Origin: Chrysoperla carnea
Taxonomy: Eukaryota > Arthropoda > Insecta > Neuroptera > Chrysopidae
Length of the DNA: 64,000 nt
Assembly: GCF_905475395.1 (NCBI RefSeq)
Contig: NC_058342.1
Coordinates: 16,464,640 to 16,528,639 of the forward strand
Direction: 5' to 3'
Shown: piece after piece, positions 57,303 to 64,000 of the stretch
Layout of the letters: each line of letters starts with the position of its first letter
How positions within the stretch are numbered: position 1 is the stretch's first letter
Program-made: the position numbers and the translations under genes
Notes under the pieces: generated by a model
Database searches by the model: none
Told to the model about the DNA's origin: nothing
The model's input: only the letters and a program-made list of their open reading frames with translations

Positions 57303-57784
57303 AAATTATTCATAAAATCACCTAATTAGTCCATTTCCGGTTGTCTGTCTGTCGTCTGTCTGTCCGTGTGTCATCGCAATTACTTAAAAACGAACAGATA
57401 CCAAGCTGAAATTTTTACAGCGTGCTGAGGTCGTAAAAAGTGAGGTCAAGTTCGTTAATGAGCAACATAGGGCAAATGGGTCTTGGGTCCGTAGGACCCA
57501 TCTTGTAAACCGTTTAAATAGAACAAAAGATATTGAGATAGAACAAAAGTTTAAATGTAAAAAATGTTCCTTATAAAAACAGAACAACTTTTGTTTGAAA
57601 CATTTTTTCGTAAACATCACTGTTTACCCGTGAGGGCGCAAATTAGGCGTAAATTGTATGGTATGTATTATATGGAAATATCACTTATATTAGTTATGTA
57701 TGTGTAATGCGATATCATAATCAATCCTATCTATGAATGGTATTTCAACAATTAACTCAGTCAATTGTTTGTTTTCACTTGTTT
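57303..57784 (-). repeat. ~600-bp dispersed repeat family copy, 3'-truncated
   Basis: Reading on the minus strand from AACAAGTGAAAACAAACAAT it passes GGGTAAACAGTGATGTTTAC, GATGGGTCCTACGGACCCAA and GGACTAATTAGGTGATTTTA. It stops there, lacking the usual TATACATGGTATAAAAA end. It follows the PERK 3' end. Confidence 0.85.
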
Positions 57785-58416
57785 TAAACAAACATTTGAA
57801 TCTTTCCTTAACGTAATCAATCGTTTATCGTTAACTTAATCAATCTTTTCTTCTGTCTATTATTTTAATAATTTAATTAACTTATTTATGTAGAAATTCA
57901 TCAGATTCCAAAAATAATGATTTATAATCCAGAAGTTACCAAGCATAAAACAATTTTTAACTATTTTTTAAAATCAATAATTTTTGTTTAACTTAGATAG
58001 ATGAGTAGTGCTTGAGATTAGGAACGGCAACGTTATTTGGTAATGTATAGGTGTTTCATAATTGCACGGCACTATTTTACATGTTTGATTTCCAGCAAAA
58101 AAACTCATATTTAAATATATACCCAAAATTAATTGATTACTGAGATACAGAATATTATAGATTTTTTCTATCGGTAGATATGAAGTTTTCCTTAGTTTAA
58201 ACTATCTTTTTTAAATATTAAAACTGAATGTTCTCCTCCGGTCATGGTAAAAAAAACCTTTGCTTTACATTGTTAAAAAGAAGAGAAGGATTCAGTGACG
58301 TATAATACAGGTTCTTACGTCAGAACTGAATAAATTCCCACGGGAATTCCCAATTATCGGGAAAAAATTGTTTTTTAATCGCCCTGTTGTATAATTTTAC
58401 TTTGCAATAAATTCGC
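57785..58416. other. Intergenic DNA
   Basis: AT-rich. A segment near 57890-57975 (AGAAATTCATCAGATTCCAA...) recurs near 61727-61820, so at least part is repetitive. No gene recognised. Confidence 0.5.
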
Positions 58417-60291
<1,875 letters not shown>

Positions 60292-60537
60292 GTGAAATGT
60301 AATAGCAAAACTTCGATCACTTTCGGAAAAATTGAAAAAAATGAGAAGACATTTTTAGATTTTCATAAATGTCCAGTAAATTACTATTAAAAATATTCTA
60401 ATTGAAGGATACATTTTTCAGCATTTATATTTTTTCAAAATTTCACACATTTTAACCAAAATAAAAGCAAATCATCGAAAGCGCCCAAAATTTTATCTAT
60501 GGCCCAAAGATTTTTTTTAAAGGTTATCTAAGAACTC

Positions 60538-61160
60538 CACAGTCCACCTCATGAAGGTTATAAGAAGGAGAACGATCGTTATAGAAAATATTGTACCCGA
60601 AATATGGATAAAATAAGTGAGGCGCTGCGACCGCTAAGTAGTATCAATAAAAGCGGGCTGTTGTGCGCTAATTTGAAATGATATATCAATTTGTACATTA
60701 TGCAACTAACTTCATCTACTTGTACTCATAAACAGCTAACTTCGCAGATATTACTTCTTGATGACAGCATGGCTGGTGGCTGAAAAATGAACTATAAATT
60801 CTACAAATTTTCAGGGACAGGTGCGCTAATGCTTTAGTACATAGTATGGAGGGTAGAGTAAAAGGAGAATCATCTCTGTATATAAAAAGTGTCCATAAAG
60901 TCATGTGAAATTGTGGTGGCGCTGCCGTAAGCTGATGACGGCATTTGAAAGAAAGTATATACACATAGTATATACACATCGAATCATCAGTGGTCATCAG
61001 CGCCTTTTTAGTTGGTTTTGGAACTATAATCTAACAGCTTTTTGTGGACACTTTTTTGGTCAAACAGTCATAAGAGATGATTCTCCTTTTACTCTACACT
61101 CCATAGTACATAGCGATCTTTCTCCTTCTTTATAACCTTCATGGTCCACCTCGTACGAAC
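60538..61160. mobile_element. Nested foldback element upstream of TOM7
   Basis: Outer inverted pair: CATGAAGGTTATAAGAAGGA at about 60552 and its near complement TCCTTCTTTATAACCTTCAT at about 61122-61141. Inner pair: GTAGAGTAAAAGGAGAATCA at about 60853 and its complement TGATTCTCCTTTTACTCTAC near 61078-61097. The overlapping open frames here on both strands (sharing RDDSPFTL) are explained by the inverted repeat and not by genes. It ends about 140 bp before the TOM7 start codon. Confidence 0.7.
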
Positions 61161-61297
61161 TTCATTCAATCATAGATAAAATATTGCATTCAATTCACAA
61201 TTGTCAAAATTACGATATCACGTTTCAATTCATAAACTTTCTAAAGTAAAGAAAATTATTGATAAATATTTTTTAAGGAAGTAAAAAATTATTAAAC

Positions 61298-61532
61298 ATG
61301 GAAATCCGAATGGCAGAACCTGCTGATGAAGTAAAAAACCGATTTGGTATTGTTGTAGACGCTGTAAAAACTGCTTTTCATTGGGGTTTTATACCCGGTG
61401 TCATTTACTTAGGTAAACTCGATTTTTTATACTTTAATATTCCATTTCTAATGTTTTAATTTGGTAGGTTTTAAAATGGGACCAGATCCTGGAATGCCAC
61501 CATTTTCTTTAAGCAGTCTTTTATGGCAATAG
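61298..61532 (+). CDS. TOMM7: Mitochondrial import receptor subunit TOM7, two exons
   Basis: Small tail-anchored subunit of the outer-membrane TOM translocase; it modulates assembly and stability of the complex. Exon 1 is 61298-61412 and exon 2 is 61468-61532. The 55-bp intron is GT-AG (GTAAAC...TTGGTAG). Splicing forms a Gly codon across the junction. The product is 59 aa, close to the usual 54-60. Signature: VVDAVKTAFHWGFIPGVIYL forms the single membrane helix, followed by GFKMGPDPGMPPFSL and the terminal SSLLWQ, all typical of animal TOM7 (family pattern GFK-x-G-x-DPGMPP...LLWQ). The N-terminal ~18 residues vary, as usual. The start is the only ATG that gives the family length. AATAAA at 61679-61684 is a likely poly(A) signal. 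Confidence 0.95.
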
Positions 61533-63570
61533 TTATTCATTCAAATGTTCAGATTTCATCGAATTTAGGTTACCTGCGTTATCTTTTCATTAAAAATACT
61601 GTAATTATGGAAATAATAATTTGTCATTACGTTTAAAAAAACTGTAATTATGGAAATACTATTTTGTTATTATTTGTAAATAAATTCTTTATTTATAACA
61701 TTATCTTGACTTGAAGTTTATTTTCTAGAAATTCATCAGATTCCAAAAAGAATTGATTAATAGTCCAGAAATTACCAAGCATAAAACAATTTTTAACAAT
61801 TATTAAAATCAATAATTTTTGTCGCTGATCATGAGTCCGGTAGTCGTAAGTTTTTATAGTCAAAAATAAGACGAATCCCTTACTGAAGTGAGGTGCTGTA
61901 GAATTTAAACCCCGTATTTGTTATCAGCGACCAAAAGACTCCCTAGAGTAAATTCCGGAAGCAAAATATTCATCTCATAGTTTTTTTTCTAAAAATATCT
62001 TAATTTGTCTCACCTTGGACCAAAAGTTTGGTACACCCATGTTGTCGTTCAAATGTAAAGTTAAAAAAATGTTAGTGTTCTTGGATTATTTAGTGTAACT
62101 AGGATGCAAAAAAACGTAAAAATCCAGCTCATTTAACGATAAGTTGAGTATTTTCCGAAATATCTTCTGAATACCTTCTAAATAAAAACTTTTCGTATCG
62201 GCCTTCAGCGATATCTTAACAATTATTCGCCCAATCAATAAATGAAATCGATTATTTTTATTTTTGGCTTAAAATTAACTTGGATAAATAGTTTCATCCA
62301 ATTTTAAAGCAAATTTTGTTAGTGAATTTCTTGATTTTTTTCAAAAGGATACTTAAAAAATGATTAAATATCGATAAAACTATTTTGTCTCCGATTTGAA
62401 TAAAAATCGTTTTCTACAGTTATTTCTAAACTACAAAAATCGAGCCTCTTGGACGATTAAATGAATAATTTCTGAGATATAATCTAAAATTGTACAGGTT
62501 TGATATCCTGGACCAATTTCTTCAATCGATACCGTAGAAACTTACCGTTCATGATCGTAACCACAAAAGGGCAGGTCAGAACGGACAAAAAATGAACGAA
62601 AATTTCTATTCTTATCTCTGCTTAGGCTAAAAGTATACTCATCCCTAGAATTTTCGACTCCAATATTCTATTAAAATTCGTTTAAACTTATTGTTGTAAT
62701 AAAATGGTCTCATCGGGATCATCTATAACTCATTCGACAGATTCTACTTTGTAGTTTATAAATAAGAAACTGAACGATTTAAACAAAAAACAACAAAAAA
62801 TTACTTAGGAAGAAATATGCATTATGTGCATCAAAAACTTATACACTTTTCCGTAGATTCTTTATCTTTTGGTATCGCCTCCAAAATGTTCTTTGGATCG
62901 TTCTGATCAAAAGCTCTCACCGTTAAGAAATTTTTTAATGAGTAGTTTACGATCTACGGTCTATATAACTAATGTGTACCTTTGATTGCCCGTACCTCGA
63001 AAACGAACTGTTAAAAATTTTTGTGACCATGAGAGTTTCTGATCAGAACGATCTGAAGAACATTTATGGAGCGGTTTGAAAAAGTTTCACAGGAAGCCAT
63101 TTTATTAGTAATACCGTTACTATAAATATAATACAAGTGTAGCTTTGATCGCCCGTAGCTCGAAAACTATTCGTTAAAAAGTTTTATGGCCGTGGCAACT
63201 TTTGATTAGAATAATCCAAAGAACATTTTAGGGTGACATGACAATAAGCTGAGGCATTATGTGACGGCAAACGTTAGCGTTGGGTCAAAAATATCACAGA
63301 TTGAGCTAAAACAAAATTTTAACTTAGTATTTCTTCAAAATTAATAATAATTATTTATTTTTGTAAAAAAAATATATTTATAAGGTAATTATTATTTTAT
63401 TATACATTTTTAAAGATTTTTGTAAAATTACAATTGTTTTTTGTAATTTTCTAAAACTGTTGATTTATTCTGAAACAAATAATTTGAAATTTACAAAAAC
63501 TGGTTATAATTTGATATACAATACTTTTTTTTATGAATTACAAAAAAATGTTGAAACTCAAATTAGTATA
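61533..63570. other. TOM7 3' flank and intergenic DNA
   Basis: After the TOM7 poly(A) signal (61679) there is AT-rich DNA with a single diverged unit of the ~450-bp repeat of 34.7-35.9 kb (61830-61990). An internally repetitive stretch follows at 62840-63240: two blocks share GCCCGTACCTCGAAAACGAA / GCCCGTAGCTCGAAAACTAT and GTTCTTTGGATCGTTCTGAT-like strings. No gene recognised. Confidence 0.55.
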
Positions 63571-63690
63571 AAACAAGTGAAAACAAACAATTAACTAAGT
63601 TAATTGTTGAAATACCATGTATGGACGTTAATTACTCTGTCACATTACACATATATACATGTCACACACATATAGCTGATATACAGCTCC
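63571..63690 (+). repeat. ~600-bp dispersed repeat family, 5' fragment
   Basis: AAACAAGTGAAAACAAACAA to CACATATAGCTGATATACAG covers only the first ~120 bp of the family before unrelated sequence begins. Confidence 0.8.
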
Positions 63691-64000
63691 GTATACTTAG
63701 CAGATAAAATTGTTATTTTTCACTCAAACTATTTCCATTCATTTGGGAATCGTTTGGTAGGATTTAGGAATATAATTTTAGAATTTGGGAATTATTAGTT
63801 TTCCTGTAATTAATGATTCTTTTTTCAGCGTATAGTTAGCAGGTACGAAATTAAATCCACTTTTTATGTTATTCGAAAGGAAATCATTTGGGAATTACGA
63901 TAAACACGGTTTCAGAGTTTGGGAATGTATAATTAATTAATTACACCTATTTTTTAGTTGATTGATAGGTTATGTTAATTAACCGTACATTAATTGTTAT

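Noticed and set aside
60716..61135. Overlapping open frames on both strands sharing RDDSPFTL
   Set aside because: Explained by the nested inverted repeat; each strand reads the same DNA.

Overview
The window is AT-rich nuclear DNA from an animal, almost certainly an arthropod and most likely an insect. Genes are split by GT-AG introns, the intergenic DNA is poly-A/T-rich, and there is a dense load of insect-type mobile elements: mariner, hAT, Helitron, pogo-like and foldback MITEs, jockey/R1-like LINE ends and a tRNA-derived SINE. A hemipteran is a reasonable guess, because a fragment of a protein family I associate with aphid-like genomes lies at 59.1-59.7 kb. The species cannot be fixed from this sequence alone.

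Layout: 1-16.9 kb has no gene I can support. It holds a SINE with a perfect 15-bp target duplication (2547-2849), TA-flanked and other MITEs, a LINE remnant (12.6-13.3 kb) and minisatellites. From 16,909 to 37,242 on the minus strand lies a complete eight-exon gene for a phosphatidylinositol-5-phosphate 4-kinase (PIP4K, 426 aa). Its 13-kb intron 3 carries a mariner-, hAT-, Helitron- and foldback-rich graveyard. From 39,707 to 56,760 on the plus strand lies a complete 14-exon gene for PERK (EIF2AK3, 934 aa), the ER-stress eIF2alpha kinase. One of its introns begins with GC instead of GT. At 58.4-60.3 kb (minus) is a C2H2 zinc-finger gene broken by a 782-bp insertion and by frameshifts. At 61,298-61,532 (plus) is the two-exon gene for mitochondrial import subunit TOM7 (59 aa). 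The remaining 2.5 kb is intergenic.

The genes are independent housekeeping or signalling loci: phosphoinositide metabolism, the unfolded-protein response and mitochondrial protein import. They are not an operon-like group. PIP4K and PERK are divergently transcribed, with about 2.5 kb between their start codons.

The most interesting signals are in the mobile DNA. A Helitron-like element in PIP4K intron 3 contains about eight 52-bp repeats. Each consists of eight uninterrupted alternating GAAnn/TTCnn pentamers, the layout of an extended heat-shock element. Three Helitron-like copies share hairpin-CTAG ends, and one has become a 470-bp near-perfect palindrome. A ~600-bp repeat family (at least eight substantial copies) and two ~1.1-1.3-kb foldback elements share one conserved palindromic core.
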